A DNA stretch of 64,000 bases. Source: Welwitschia mirabilis. Its lineage: Eukaryota > Gnetophyta > Gnetopsida > Welwitschiales. Under the pieces are notes generated by a model. The model was not told where the DNA came from. It saw nothing but the letters and a program-made list of their open reading frames with translations, and ran no database searches. The stretch spans positions 214,135,726 to 214,199,725 of the forward strand of contig JBOZIK010000001.1 of assembly GCA_051453625.1 (NCBI GenBank). Reading direction: 5' to 3'. Shown here piece after piece: positions 26,381-38,269 of this stretch (position 1 is its first letter; every line of letters begins with the position of its first letter). The translations under genes and the position numbers were made by a program.

Positions 26381-26449
26381 GAAGAGAGAGAGCATAGCCC
26401 CTCTATTCTGCGCAGAAACAACAGAGATGTGGCTATGCTCTCTCTTTTC
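26381..26449 (+). ncRNA. Stem-loop in the predicted leader, copy 1
   Basis: The arm 26385-26399 (AGAGAGAGCATAGCC) pairs perfectly with 26431-26445. Four outer pairs, one of them G-U, extend the stem to 19. Inside the loop CTCT (26401-26404) can pair with AGAG (26423-26426), and TTCTG with CAGAA further in. The whole fits a hairpin of about 69 bases. A structured 5' leader or a small-RNA precursor are both possible; there is no expression evidence. Confidence 0.55.
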
Positions 26450-26971
26450 AACTTTGTTAGCTTTTCATATTCCACTACTTGCTCTGGAAAGGCTCTCCGT
26501 TTTCATCTTCTTTTGCAGATTTGGTAATTTAGTCCGTGTAGCGTAGATACTGTTAATAATTCTTCCTTTTGCAGGCAGTGTTTCACTTCTGAGATTTTCC
26601 GTTAAAGAAACCTTTCAGATGCTCGGTTAGAAGTCGGCTTTGGAGCGTTTGCAGTGACCGGCTGAAACGCGTCACAGTCTAGCCCTTTGAATAGCGGATC
26701 TACTCTTTTATCTGCAACATTTCTTTTTCCTTTTGCGTGATTTGCGTTTAAGATTAGTTATTTTATGTAAACACAGATTCGTTCGCGCTCTTTCTCAGAG
26801 TAAAAGCTTAGTGAAAACCTCTATTCTCTCAGAGATTTAACCATTCCAGAAAAGCTAGGGTCTTGCTTTTGTAGGTTGCCGACAATAATCGGTCGGAAAG
26901 GAGTAGAAGTCTCTGGCATTGCAGACTTCGTTGATAAACGTACGAATTGGAATATTTATTTTGCGCTGATT

Positions 26972-27071
26972 NNNNNNNNNNNNNNNNNNNNNNNNNNNNN
27001 NNNNNNNNNNNNNNNNNNNNNNNNNNNNNNNNNNNNNNNNNNNNNNNNNNNNNNNNNNNNNNNNNNNNNNN
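26972..27071. other. 100-base N gap
   Basis: Exactly 100 N, the usual placeholder for a scaffold join of unknown length. It cuts the first promoter-like unit. Confidence 0.95.
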
Positions 27072-27585
27072 TTTTCTTGAATCTATTAGAAGTTTGTAAT
27101 GTATCTTTGATAAAATTTCTTTAAAATGTGGACAAGAGACTTTCCCTCGTTCCAAAAGAATTTAAATCCTAAAAAGAAAAGAAATTATTCTTCCTCTTGA
27201 AATTAATTAGGGGTTGTGAGATCAGTTAGTAGGAAAGTCCCATTTAAAAGCTAACTTAAGGTATCATGGAGAAGAGGATCATATTAAAGAGAGCCCTTAC
27301 AAAAGGAAGTTACAAATTCTTAAGATGGATGTTACAAAGTTTATTCTTTTTCTATCGATAATAAGTAACATTCGTAAGTTTAAAATAAGAAAAGCAAGCA
27401 TTTTTTTTCGGGGTATCATGGCATCAGAGTAAGTTAAAGTTTTCAACATTTAAATTTAGGGTATCACATTTTGGTATCAGAGCTACACGAAGTTTTAAAG
27501 TGAGAAAATTTAGGTTATTACATTTTGGTATTGAAGCATCGTATTATTGATCATTTCCAACTATAGATTTTTAGGATGTTATAAT
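27072..27585 (+). repeat. Triplicated LTR-end/primer-site-like junction
   Basis: TGGTATCAGAGC at 27472-27483 is an exact tRNA-Met-type primer-binding motif. Related sequences occur one period upstream (TGGCATCAGAG, about 27419) and one downstream (TGGTATTGAAGC, 27526-27537), each preceded by a GGGTATCACATTT-like stretch, with a period of 53-54 bases. The upstream part could be LTR sequence. No gag or pol follows, because the LINE starts at 27588. Confidence 0.5.
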
Positions 27586-27587
27586 AT

Positions 27588-30500
27588 TAATTTGTAGCAC
27601 AAAAAAAAGAAAGAATTGAAACTTATGATGGGTAATACAACCTATGTTTAAAAAATTGTATATTTTAAAATGGTAACATGTTATAGCTATTAGTACTAAG
27701 AGGGGCATATGATTATGATTTTTTAATACTAAATGAAAAAAAAGTTTGAAAGGAATAAGAATCTTCTGTAACAAGGGAAAACGTTATTTCCTTTTTAGCA
27801 CTAAATCCCTTTTTCTCATCTTTTAATAGGGAATTAAATCCTTTTTAATCAAGGAGCATAAATTTTTTATAACTTCAAAATAAAAAAGAGTAGTTGAAGG
27901 ATCCATGCTTTTTCAAATTCTTATTTTATTAATTCAAATATAGATGCAGAAAGATGTTGATTTTAGTACCCCCTCCTTGAACAATAGGTTTTCTCCTATT
28001 AGGGATATGAATATGAATTTGAGAAGGGTTATGATTTAGGATAGGATGTTATCTTCCCCTAAAACATGTTAGTTCTTTCATGAAATTTTTATATTCTTAC
28101 AAATAGGCTCCAAGCTAAGATTACTAGATATTTCCTTTTAAATAGGTAATTAATTACTAATTTTAGCTTACTAGTTTTAGTAAATAGGAAAGGAGGTGGA
28201 AATATTTTTAATTCTAAATGTATTTACTATAGCAAAGTTATTTGGACTACTTTTGAGAGTGATTCTATAACTTTTGAAATTTTTAACATGTATGATCTAA
28301 CAAATCTTAAGAAATATTTGAGAAAATATTCTCTCTCTTCTAAAGATTCATTGAATTATTGATGTCAATTTTAATATGTTGGAGAATAATATAAAAAAAT
28401 AAATAATCATGACTTTCAAATCTGTTATCAAGAAAAAGTTCACTAGTACAATTCTAAGGTAAATCTCTCTCTCAAATGCTACTTAAAATTTTCTTTTAGT
28501 CCTTCCCCCTCACTAACTGCCCCCACCCACTCTAGCCCCCAAAACCAAACGATCAAATGAGGATTGGTTTACTTAGTATAAATACCATATAGAATTAAAG
28601 CATATTTTTTATAGATTAGATAGGTCTTATCTTTCTAATTCACAATTTTAAACTCTTAACAAGAAATTTAGATCTATTTAGATGCTACTTTTTTTAATCA
28701 TTTTATATTATCATATGTTTGTTTTCTTATTGTGTTCTCTAATATTTGGAAATACAATTTTTTTATATAAAAAATATTTATTGGTATGATAGATAGTAAC
28801 ATTCTTAAAACATTATGGAATGTAGATCCAATACACATACAAAACAAAGGCTAGATTGAATGATACATAGAAATCCTTATAGTGTTAATTATTCTTTATT
28901 ATTTGATAAAGAATCTTCAAAAATAAAACATCAAATTAAATCTAAATTAGTAGAAATTAGCAAACCAAAGTAATAACATTAAGATTGTAATTTTTTAATG
29001 TTTAAGCATGAGAATTCTTAATAAGACCTTGTTTTATTAAGTAATGCTAAGATATTTTTGAAGCCAAAATCACTCTTTAACAAAGCTACATCTCTTGGAT
29101 TAAGATTTAAAATAAACCATGCAATGAATTTTGTAAATTTCCTAAAGAAAATAGCTATCCATCTAAATTTTTAAATTTTAAGATTTCATGAATATCCTAT
29201 ATCCATCAATAGCTCTTTAGATAATTACTTTTCTTCTATTTTTTATTCTAAAGTATTTTTATAAGGAGTAGGTTAAAGTTATTAATGGACATATTCTTTG
29301 AATTATGAAGAAGGGTCAACTTAATATTATAAAACAAAAAGTAACTCTTAAATAACTAAAAGATGTAAGTTTTAGTGTGACAAATGGAAAATTCCCTAGT
29401 TTGGATGGTGTCCTATGAAATTCAAAAAATTAGTAGGATGTTATTAGCAAATATATTTTATATGTTCTTTTAGGAAGCTATTCATCAATAGTCTCTTACA
29501 AATAAAATTGATAAAGGTGTTATTTAATTTTTTCCCCTAAATTAAATGATCTTTAATTTATTAAAAATTAAATGTTCATCATACTCTTAAATAATACTCA
29601 TAAAAGTCTAGCAACTTACTTGAACAGTTCATAAAATTATTGATCACATTATTGAATTTAAATAATGTGCCTTTGCCTAAAAATGTGTATTCTTCATAAT
29701 TTAATTTCATCTTGGTAGTGTCTTGAATAGATTAATGATACTAACCAAGATACGGTTTTCTATTAAGCTTAATTACGTTAAATCTTATTGGAGAATTGAA
29801 TGGCATTTAATTGTTTCTTATCTTGAAAACTTAGCTTTAATGAGTACTTTATACATCTAATGCAAACATTACTTATTAATGTTAATGATCATATTACCTC
29901 AAATAGTACTTAGAGTTGTTCCTTTTCTCTTTACAACTCAATTGGCTAAGGTTGTCCTTTAGTCCATTATTTATTTCTTATTATAGAATATTTCTTTTCA
30001 TAGAGATTTTATCGAAATCTATAATGTAATCTTATCAAAGGAGTTTCTTTTAATAATATATGTCTTCAAGTACTTAAGATTTACTTTGTATTTAATTATT
30101 TTTTAATGGTTAATAATAACACTTGGTACATTAACAATCCGTTAGTTTGTGTTGATAAATTTTCAAGCATTCTAGATCTCACATAAACATAACAAAAAGA
30201 GGTTATATTTAATGTGATAATAATGAAAAAAAAGGCTTTCTAGAAGAATTGATAAATTTTAGATAAAAACACAATTTTAAGCTATTACAAAAATTCTCTT
30301 TTCCTGTAAATCGAATAGTAAGGAGCTATGGAACTATGCTGTTACTAAAGTAGGGGAAAAAATTGAGTAAGTGGAAAGATAAGAAAATTATATTCACAAT
30401 GAAAAAATAAATTAACTTGTTCAACATTTTTCAATAATTTGGAACTCAAATTATAAAAGGTTTTTCTAGATTTTCTTAGGAAATTTACACCTTAAATAAA

Positions 30501-31284
30501 TGAGACCAAATTCATTACCTTATTAGTTATTAAAAGTAAGGAATTTATTTATGTTCTAAATCAATAGCTAATCGTTTAGATGGTACTAATGATTAGAGCA
30601 TTGTTTTTAAAATAATTAAAATGTAGAAATTTAAGCATTTGTATGGTAGTGGTTTTCTTCATTGTTTTTTTGTCCTAAGAATATTTTTATTTAAAACAAA
30701 TTTTGAAGGCTTGAAGTTTCGTTAGTGATTGTTAGAAATATGAGTACAATTACATTTCAGAATCAATACTTTGACAATTAGCTTGTTAAAGGATTCCATT
30801 TAATAAAGGTAGACAAGCTATGTATTCATCTAGATTGTGTTTGGCTTAGATAAAATTACATATTATATGGTTTCTTATATTTTCTTGCATGGAAAACGAT
30901 TAATTTTGATAGAAGTACTTAATATTTATGGTCTTAATAAAGTTATTAAAAAATTAGAAGCTTATAAAAGAAATAATTTATAAAAAGAACAATTAGATAT
31001 CTTTTAGACAAACAAAAGACCTATTTTACTTGTCATGGAAAAGATTGCCTATGATTTTTATTTTTTACTGTTTTTATATAAACATTATTAGGTGGAATTT
31101 ATACTGGTTCACCATTCAAGTAAGTCAAAAATGTACATCAAAGACATGTTAAAAAGAGGATACCAAAGCTAGAAGCCAAAATGATATCTAAACAAAATAT
31201 CATATCCTAAGTATACCTAAGCATTTAATATCCTAAGTGGCAAGGCTCGAGAATCAGGATACTGGATGTAGGACATTAGAGAAA
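27588..31284 (+). mobile_element. Dead LINE, copy 2 of the diverged duplicated pair
   Basis: Colinear with 16577-20218. Endonuclease remnant at about 28195-28560, RT at about 29380-30150 and thumb at about 30240-30560. Motif A reads IKLNYVKSYWRIEWHLI, with the catalytic aspartate changed to asparagine. Motif C reads VNNNTWY instead of FADDTxF. About 70 bases near 30645-30715 are absent from copy 1 and read like the start of the region downstream of the thumb. It ends directly against the second promoter-like unit. Confidence 0.85.
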
Positions 31285-31512
31285 ATCAATATTTATGGTC
31301 GTGCTAATTATGATAAATAAAATGAGGATAACATTAAGTTAACACCTTAGAGAATAATGTTTGATGACAGTACCATGTACTGGACTGACAAAATGTTGGG
31401 TCAGTACTCTCTTATGGCAAGGAATAGCATATTCCTGCAAGTGCATTACGCCATAACACTCACGCTCAACGCAGACGCCATTTTTGATCAAAGAAGGCTT
31501 CATCTTCTTCAC

Positions 31513-31520
31513 TATAAATA
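31513..31520 (+). promoter_or_regulatory. TATA box, copy 2
   Basis: TATAAATA in the context CACTATAAATAGG, identical to copy 1. The downstream CTATTTGGCTCACAGG start region is also conserved. Confidence 0.6.
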
Positions 31521-31658
31521 GGCATGCTTGCCTTCTATTTGGCTCACAGGTTACTCCTTTATTTCCTTATTTTGTGATACGCTTTGCTGCGCTATTTTCA
31601 GGCGCAGCGTACACGCAAGTCTTGAAGAATCATCGTATATGAGCTACTAAAGGAGAAG

Positions 31659-31720
31659 AGAGAGAGCATAGCCCCCTCTCTTCTGCGAGGAAACAACAGA
31701 GATGTGGCTATGCTCTCTCT
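31659..31720 (+). ncRNA. Stem-loop in the predicted leader, copy 2
   Basis: The 15-base arms 31659-31673 and 31706-31720 are perfectly complementary and identical to those of copy 1. Beyond one G-G mismatch three more pairs can form. The apical loop differs from copy 1, where most changes are concentrated; the inner TTCTG/CAGAA pairing is lost here. Confidence 0.55.
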
Positions 31721-32343
31721 GTTCGACTTTGTTAGCTTTTCATATTCCACTATTTGCTCTGGAAAGGCTCTTCTTTTTCATCTTCTTTTGCAGATTCGGT
31801 AATTTAATCCGTTTAGCATAGATACTGTGAATATTTCTTCCTTTTGCTGGCGGCGTTTTACTTCTGAGATTTTCTGTTGAAGAAACCTTTCAAAGGCTCT
31901 GTTGGAAGCCGGCTTTGGATCGTTTGCAGTGACCGACTGAAACGAGTCAGAGTGTAGCCCTTTGAGCACGGGATCTACTCTTTTATCTGCAACTTTTCTT
32001 TTTCCTTTGCGTGATTTCCATTTACGATCAGTTATTTTATGTAAGCAGAGATTCGTTTGCGCTCTTTCTCAGAGCAAAAGCTTAGAGAAAACCTCAATTC
32101 TCTCGGATATTTACCCGTTCCAGTAAGGCTAGGTTTTTGCTTTTGCAGGGTGCCGACGATGACCGGTCGGAAAAGAGTAGGGGTCTTTACCGTTGCAGAC
32201 TTTCTTGATAAACGTACGAATTGGAATATTTATTTTGTGCTGATTTGTGTGGCAATAGAAGGCTTTGTGTTTCATGAATGCCTTTCGTAATTTTTTATTT
32301 TAGAAAATAAATGAAATCGAAATTTCTTATCTCAGCTCGTCTT

Positions 32344-32360
32344 ATTCCGAAAATCGGAAT
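32344..32360. other. Short perfect hairpin
   Basis: ATTCCGA and TCGGAAT, seven pairs around an AAA loop, just past the end of the second promoter-like unit. It could be chance. No adjacent T-run or polyadenylation signal gives it a clear role. Confidence 0.5.
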
Positions 32361-33191
32361 GACCCTCAGCAGATATAACACGATGTGAGCAATTTTATCT
32401 TTTCTTTGTACATTTTGTGACATTCTGGGAGGTAACGTATAAGCTTTCTTTATCACGTGTTTCACAGTGACAGGAATGCAAGGGTGTTGGATCTAACGTT
32501 GAGGTTGTGAGATTTAAATATGTACTTAAGGTTGTGAGACTTAAATGTATGTATAAAAATTGACAAATCAAAATGACATGGAGTTCAAGGTGAATTGTAA
32601 GTTCATATAATGTCATATTTCAAAGGGGTTGTAAATCTTGAAACTTTTTAAGGATTATCTCTTTGTTAAGAATATAATCACCAAGATTTAAATGAATAAC
32701 TATTTATGCGAAGGGCCTTATTACATACCACACAAGGCATTTAAGTGTTGGAAAATGTATTAATTTGATTGCAACTAAATTTGTTATAAGATCCCATTAT
32801 AGAGATATCATGATGGAATGTGTTAAAAAATGTATAACTTAAATAGGAATTCGGTAGTATAACCATATATTATCATGAATTAAATTTACTAAAATAAGTT
32901 TACTTGAGTTGGTTAAAGTTAATAACATGTGTATGCCTATTAGAAATGACATGCTTAATACATCTAGCTTAGGATTGACATTCTTTGTGATTACGAAGCA
33001 TGGTTTGTGGTAACAGTGTTATGATGCTTACATGATAAAACCTCTTTCATAAAATAGAATGCAAGCTATATTAAATAAGCTAATCTTGAAGATATTGCCT
33101 AAAGGTGAGAGAGCTTTCTATGCACTATAAACTTTTAGACTATTATTCAATAATGAGGCTAGTTAAATCATCTACATCTTGACAAAAAGAA

Positions 33192-33416
33192 AAATATTAT
33201 ACAATAATTAAAGAATTTGCAATCATCATCCATAGCCTTACATATGTGTTTTATTAGTACCATAAGATATTTCTAACTTAAGCTTTTGTTTATCACAGAT
33301 TTATGAAAATATTATAATGTAGTTAAAGAATTTGTAATCATCATCCATAGGTTTGCATGTGTTTTATTGGCATTGCAGGAGATTTCTGAGCTTGTGTTTA
33401 TCATAGGTTTGTCTTA
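33192..33416. repeat. Diverged tandem duplication, period about 115 bp
   Basis: Two units share AATTAAAGAATTTG-AATCATCATCCATAG, then TGTGTTTTATT, then ATTTCT and GTTTATCA. The shared AAAGAATTTG starts at 33210 and 33325. Confidence 0.75.
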
Positions 33417-36208
33417 ATACCACACTCATTATTGAGTACAAAAGAGTTATTTATATTACAATTGTGAGATAGTGTATATAATAACATTTAATAACATGTG
33501 TAATGTTTTAGAAAAAATATTTTCTTAAAAAGTAAAGTATCAAAAGAGTAACTAATACTACAAGTTGAGTTAAATTGACTTAATTCTTATTTTTTAGCTA
33601 TTATATTTTGGTTATTATCCCTCAAATGACTATAATATTTCTTTATTAATAGTACATAACTGTTAACTAGATGCTGTCAATGGAGTGGTACTCCAAGTGA
33701 TGAGACACTTGCTTTTATTAAAGGAGGTTGTGTGTTTAAATATCTACATGTCTTCCCTGGCACTAAAACTTTTATGAGGTCTTAAGCATGATTAAATCAT
33801 CTATTCGCATAGTTGTGATAATTGTGATAGTTGTTCCCTTGGGGGAAATACGATCACTAAAAGTCTCAAAATTTTCTAACCATTACTTAAATGTCACCTA
33901 ACTTAATGATTTTACAAAGTTTTTAAAATCCAAAAACCAAAAAAGAGAATCGTTCACATTTTTATCTATGACAATTGAATATTAAGTTGTTGCAACTTTA
34001 TGTATGTTAATGTAACTACATCATCATTTACTGGTTATGAGATCAATAAATAATCAAATCCAATAATGCATGACAACCAAGGTTTACTAAGATTCATTAA
34101 GAATTAATGCTTTTAATGAAAGAAAAAAACCTTTTAAATTAAGAAATACAACTTACTATGTGCGAGTAAGTGATTAAGTAGTTGATGAACTATTATAAGA
34201 ACTATAAATATTTAATATTCATTAAGAACTAAGGGATATTTAAATTAAAAGTCTAAGGAAGGTTCTAAGAGGAAAAGGGAAAAGGAAAATGATGCATTTC
34301 TAACCCTATAACAAAATGAAAAATAACTTCAAGTACCTATGAGTTATTTATAAAAGAGAAAGATGAGTTCATAATAGTGTTAGAATTTAAATAAGTAAAC
34401 TTCTTAAAGTAACTATTTAAAACTTTGTAGGAACATTTTAAAAATAAGAATATGTCACAACCACATGTGGTTAACCCATAAATAATCATGAGGAAGCTTA
34501 AAATAAAAAATTAATGCCATTACAACTCTCCTAAGGTTTTAATCCAAAAATTAGCTATTAGACATACTTTTATTGTATTATTAAGTGTTTATAATACTTA
34601 AGAAGAATTTTTAATTTTATTATAAATATAGGTATGTGATAAAAGAAATGAATAGGAAACTAGACTATTAATGTAAATTTTTGTATGTAAGAATGTGCTA
34701 TGGTATTCTTAGGGTATTTCCTAAAAATTATAAATGATATCATTGAGTTTATTCACCCACTTATTATGATGGCCTCTAGTCCATTGTATTTGGAAACATG
34801 ATTCTTGTTGCTTCTTTAAGGATTTTTCATCAAGGATAGAAACATAATAATTTGTAGAGTCTTCTAGACTTATCTTAATATGGTCTTTGAGATCTTACAA
34901 TGGTTATATTAATTAAAAAAGAGATAAATCTACCCTATGATAGCTGTTTCTAAATGTAGGAATTAAAGAAAGTTTTTATCAGAACAATTATTAAGATGAT
35001 ATAGGCATTAAAACTTTCTATAATTATGTTGCATATAAGAAGTGTGAAAACCATGATTTTTAAGCATATAAGTCTTACATAACTAAGCAAGAACAATAAC
35101 ATACTAATACTTCTTATGGTAATAATATAATATTAGAGTAATAATATAATATCAGAGTAGGACTAGCAGGAGAGACACACTATAAAATATCTATGTTATA
35201 ATTTATATTGCAAGCATTAAAATTTGAGTATTTAAATATATATACAATTTCTAAGGAAAAAAAGTTATATGTTATCAAAGGAATTGGTAATATTTGAGAT
35301 TATGTTTCAAACAATAGTAGAATAATATGAGATTATCAAATATAAAATTTTATTTTGAGTGACAAACAAATGTTTTTTTCCTTTCTTCTTCTTCTTATTT
35401 TCCTCCATTAATTATGAAAACAAACAACATTTTCCCTTTGGTGAATATTTAAGACAACCTTTATTAGTAAGCATAAGCAAATAATGGTCTACCATATCAA
35501 ATTTCTCATGTTTTTATGGGGATTATTCTTGATTGGTTGTCATTTCGGACTTTCTCATGTTCTTATCGAATTAATCTTGATTTATCATCATGTCGATCAC
35601 TACATAGTAGTTACACTCATTTAACATAATATGGTCCTTCCAAGATTTCCCAAGAATCATGAAGTATGTAATAATGTCATATGAGTAACACCTTTTCAAT
35701 AGTAAGCATATTATAAAATAATTAGTTTTTATCATTATTTCATAGTTAACCTTCAAAACTATATAAAGATAGATAACTTACCTTATAAAATCTTTATGCT
35801 ACTTTGTTGAGAACATAGTCTAGAGAGGAGATAAATATCATAAATATTCTTGTTTATCTTTGCTAGTTTTATTGCATAATTCTAATTTTTGTTGTTGTGT
35901 TTGATTGTTGAATAAGAACGTTCTCTTAAGCCATATTTATGCAAGTCTCGGTATGATATCACTTATTGTAAAAACTATTGTTTGTAGGAAAAATACTAAA
36001 ATATTAGAATATTGAAATCTGCATTTCATTTTTTTATTCATTTCATGCATGCCTCATTTGTATTTAACTCTCATAAAAAACTCATACCAAACTTGACATT
36101 AGACTTATCATCACTCAAACATAATAATAAATCTTTGACCAAAGGCATAACATTCTCTAATGATAACTCATGAAAACTATGATTTAAAGATATTCATTAA
36201 TCTCTCAC

Positions 36209-36225
36209 NNNNNNNNNNNNNNNNN
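36209..36225. other. 17-base N run
   Basis: A short ambiguous stretch, unlike the 100-base scaffold joins. It probably reflects a gap of estimated size or masked bases. Confidence 0.9.
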
Positions 36226-36456
36226 AAGTGTACTTTATAAGTTGAGTTGATTAATCAAATAAAGGTTTACAAATTTATTAAATGACATATCATCTTTCTT
36301 TTAAAATTTTATAACTACTAGGAATTAGATATAATTTTTTTTTAATGTAAAGAAAACTAATTGCAACTAGTGAATCAATACATATCTTATTTCTTTATCT
36401 ACTTTAGTTTTTAGATTCTTTACATTCCTATAGATGAGATAGTAGCCAATGGTAAT

Positions 36457-36540
36457 ATATTTGTTGAATTAGATCTACAAAAGTTTTATATACGGTCAGT
36501 AACATATTTGTTGAATTAGATCTACAAAAGTTTTATATAC
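36457..36540. repeat. 37-bp perfect direct repeat, period 47
   Basis: 36457-36493 and 36504-36540 are identical (starting ATATTTGTTGAATTAG), separated by ten bases. The perfect identity suggests a recent duplication or an assembly artefact. Confidence 0.9.
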
Positions 36541-37080
36541 ATAAAACACCTTTTCTCCCCCTTGAAAGACTTTTTTAAAATCAAACTCATAACCACAAAG
36601 ACATGGAAGCACTACTATACCATTAGGATGTCTCTTCAAAGTCTACATAGAACACAAACTCAAAATCACAAAGCCGTATTTAATAAGCAGATAATGTAAT
36701 AGAAAACTTTATTTAAATAATTAAAATGTTTTAATTAGCAATTTTAATGAACATAAAATTTAATCAATATTAAGAGTAAATATGAATTAAAATACGAATA
36801 AATCCCGTTCTAACATAGAGCAATACAACTATGACTTTATCAAAATACATTAAATTAGTCAAAATTCAAAGAGCTAACTAAATGAATGAGATATGCTTTC
36901 CAAAAGTTTCCTTCTTCTAAATAAATATCAATAAAAATATTATTTTAAAATATTAGTTTAAAAGCATTAATTTAGTGGCATGCCTTTTGCAGATCAATGG
37001 AGGTAAAATGGTAAATTGTTAAGTGAGAATGAATTTGAGAAGAGGGACATGCCTTTGTTTGATGGTATCATATAATTTTT

Positions 37081-37500
37081 CATTTATAAATTTAGAGCAA
37101 GACACAACCGAGTTGACGTGCAAAGATTTTATGAATTAAAGGGGAATCTTCTGCCCCTTCTGTCTGCAATCGCCCCAGCCATGGCGGTAGAGATAGGGAA
37201 GTACCGCCTGTTCTTTCTGACCTCTGTCCAAGGAACTGTTTTGGGGTATGTGGAACCCTTGTACTTCCATAGCCTATTGTGGCCGCAAAAAACAACTGGA
37301 AAAATTGGCCCACTCTTCCTTTGTTGCAGGTGTCATCTCTGATAGACAGAGTGGAACTGACTGCAATGTTTTAAAGAACTTTTCCATTAGCAAATTTGAG
37401 CTAAGTTCTCTTAGAAGAATTCTTTCTAGCAGGCCATCTAAAACCTTTTCTTAAAATAAGTTAGTGTTAAGTTAAAGATCTGCAAAAGTATTCCTTATAA
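37081..37500 (+). other. GC-richer island with unassigned open fragments
   Basis: Base composition changes sharply to near-genic levels for about 400 bases. Overlapping open stretches occur in three frames. Two on the plus strand read ...GNLLPLLSAIAPAMAVEIG... (37118-37342) and, after a splice-acceptor-like TTTGTTGCAG at 37320-37329, GVISDRQSGTDCNVLKNF... (to 37454). An exon pair of a decayed gene is plausible. I do not recognise the family and cannot tell which frame was used. Confidence 0.35.
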
Positions 37501-38249
37501 ATTTTTGTATTAACTGTAATGCATTTCAACAGACCGTTTCAGGGATAATAGATCAACCCAGAGGGTCACAAGTAACAGCTCTACGTCCTTTGGTGACTGC
37601 TTTGATAAAACTATCCTGCTAAAGACATCATCAGTTTAAGTCTTTTTCACAGTCCTGCTACTCAAAGCTTGGGAGGTAAAGATTCACGCATTCTTAAAGG
37701 ACATTGAAGATTTTAATGGTGTGACTTAATGAATCTAGGTCAAGCTAAATATAACAAATACTATTTTAGCTATTATCTTCTTCGCTATGGTATTTGGCTA
37801 TAGTCATAGCTCCAAATGGTAAGTTTCAACGGGTTGGATTTTCTTAGTGTTAAAGTTACTTGTGTTTTAACTCACGTATTTAAAATTGATGCAACAAAAG
37901 CATAAGGTAAAATGAGCATGCTACATGGGCAGACATAATGAATTGTTTGATTTCACAATACAAACAAATGTCTTCTATTAAAACTAAAATTCTATAGGGG
38001 AGGCGTATAGAATTTAGTGGATCACATATCCATAATTTCCATACTAATGCCATAATAAATGCCCTAGGATACTAGTTAAAGTTGTCTCAAAGGGTCCAGG
38101 ACTTTCTAGAATTATTCAATTTTCAAACTACTACATTTTTCAAAATTTTTTGATTCCTACAAAAGTTCATTTCTCATTTATTGTGAATAACCATTACATT
38201 GCCATTATTAAGAACTATGAAGACGAAGTTAGATCTGATGCTGATGCAT
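37501..38249. other. Interval between the GC-richer island and the gypsy relic
   Basis: No gene is recognised. An LTR of the adjoining minus-strand gypsy element would be expected here, but no TG...CA pair or second copy could be matched. Confidence 0.4.
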
Positions 38250-38269
38250 CAAATGTCCCTCTTGGAAGT

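Larger units (their letters stand above)
26011..26971 (+). promoter_or_regulatory. GC-richer promoter-like unit, copy 1 (cut by N gap)
   Basis: This stretch is clearly richer in G and C than its surroundings and matches 31290-32250 along its length. It holds a TATA box at 26241-26248 and a stem-loop at 26381-26449. Further down, pyrimidine tracts ending in GCAG or GTAG (for example TTTTGTAG before 26876) look like splice acceptors. The last 95 bases read M-P-T-I-I-G-R-K-G, then DKRTNWNIYF, up to the gap. I do not recognise the product. The unit looks like the 5' end of a host gene or of an unknown element. Confidence 0.55.
31290..32380 (+). promoter_or_regulatory. GC-richer promoter-like unit, copy 2 (complete)
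   Basis: This copy of 26011-26971 continues past the point where the first is cut by the gap. It has the TATA box at 31513-31520 and the stem-loop at 31659-31720. At its far end TTTTGCAG (about 32142-32149) precedes an open stretch containing MTGRKRVGVFTVADF and DKRTNWNIYF, which stops at 32290. The last reading is shared with copy 1, but a few codons differ. I cannot assign a protein family. It may be a captured 5' gene end, since no gene continues downstream. Confidence 0.55.
32400..37080. other. AT-rich interval with local tandem duplications
   Basis: No gene is recognisable. It holds the 115-base tandem duplication at 33192-33416, an N run of 17 at 36209-36225 and a 37-base direct repeat at 36457-36540. 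Short open frames here are low-complexity. Confidence 0.5.

Noticed and set aside
26829-27155. Open frames crossing the N gap at 26972-27071
   Set aside because: Continuity is produced by unknown bases and cannot be evidence of coding.
25299-33416. CRISPR-like spaced repeats
   Set aside because: The tandem units are contiguous and few, with no unique spacers, in an evident eukaryotic context.
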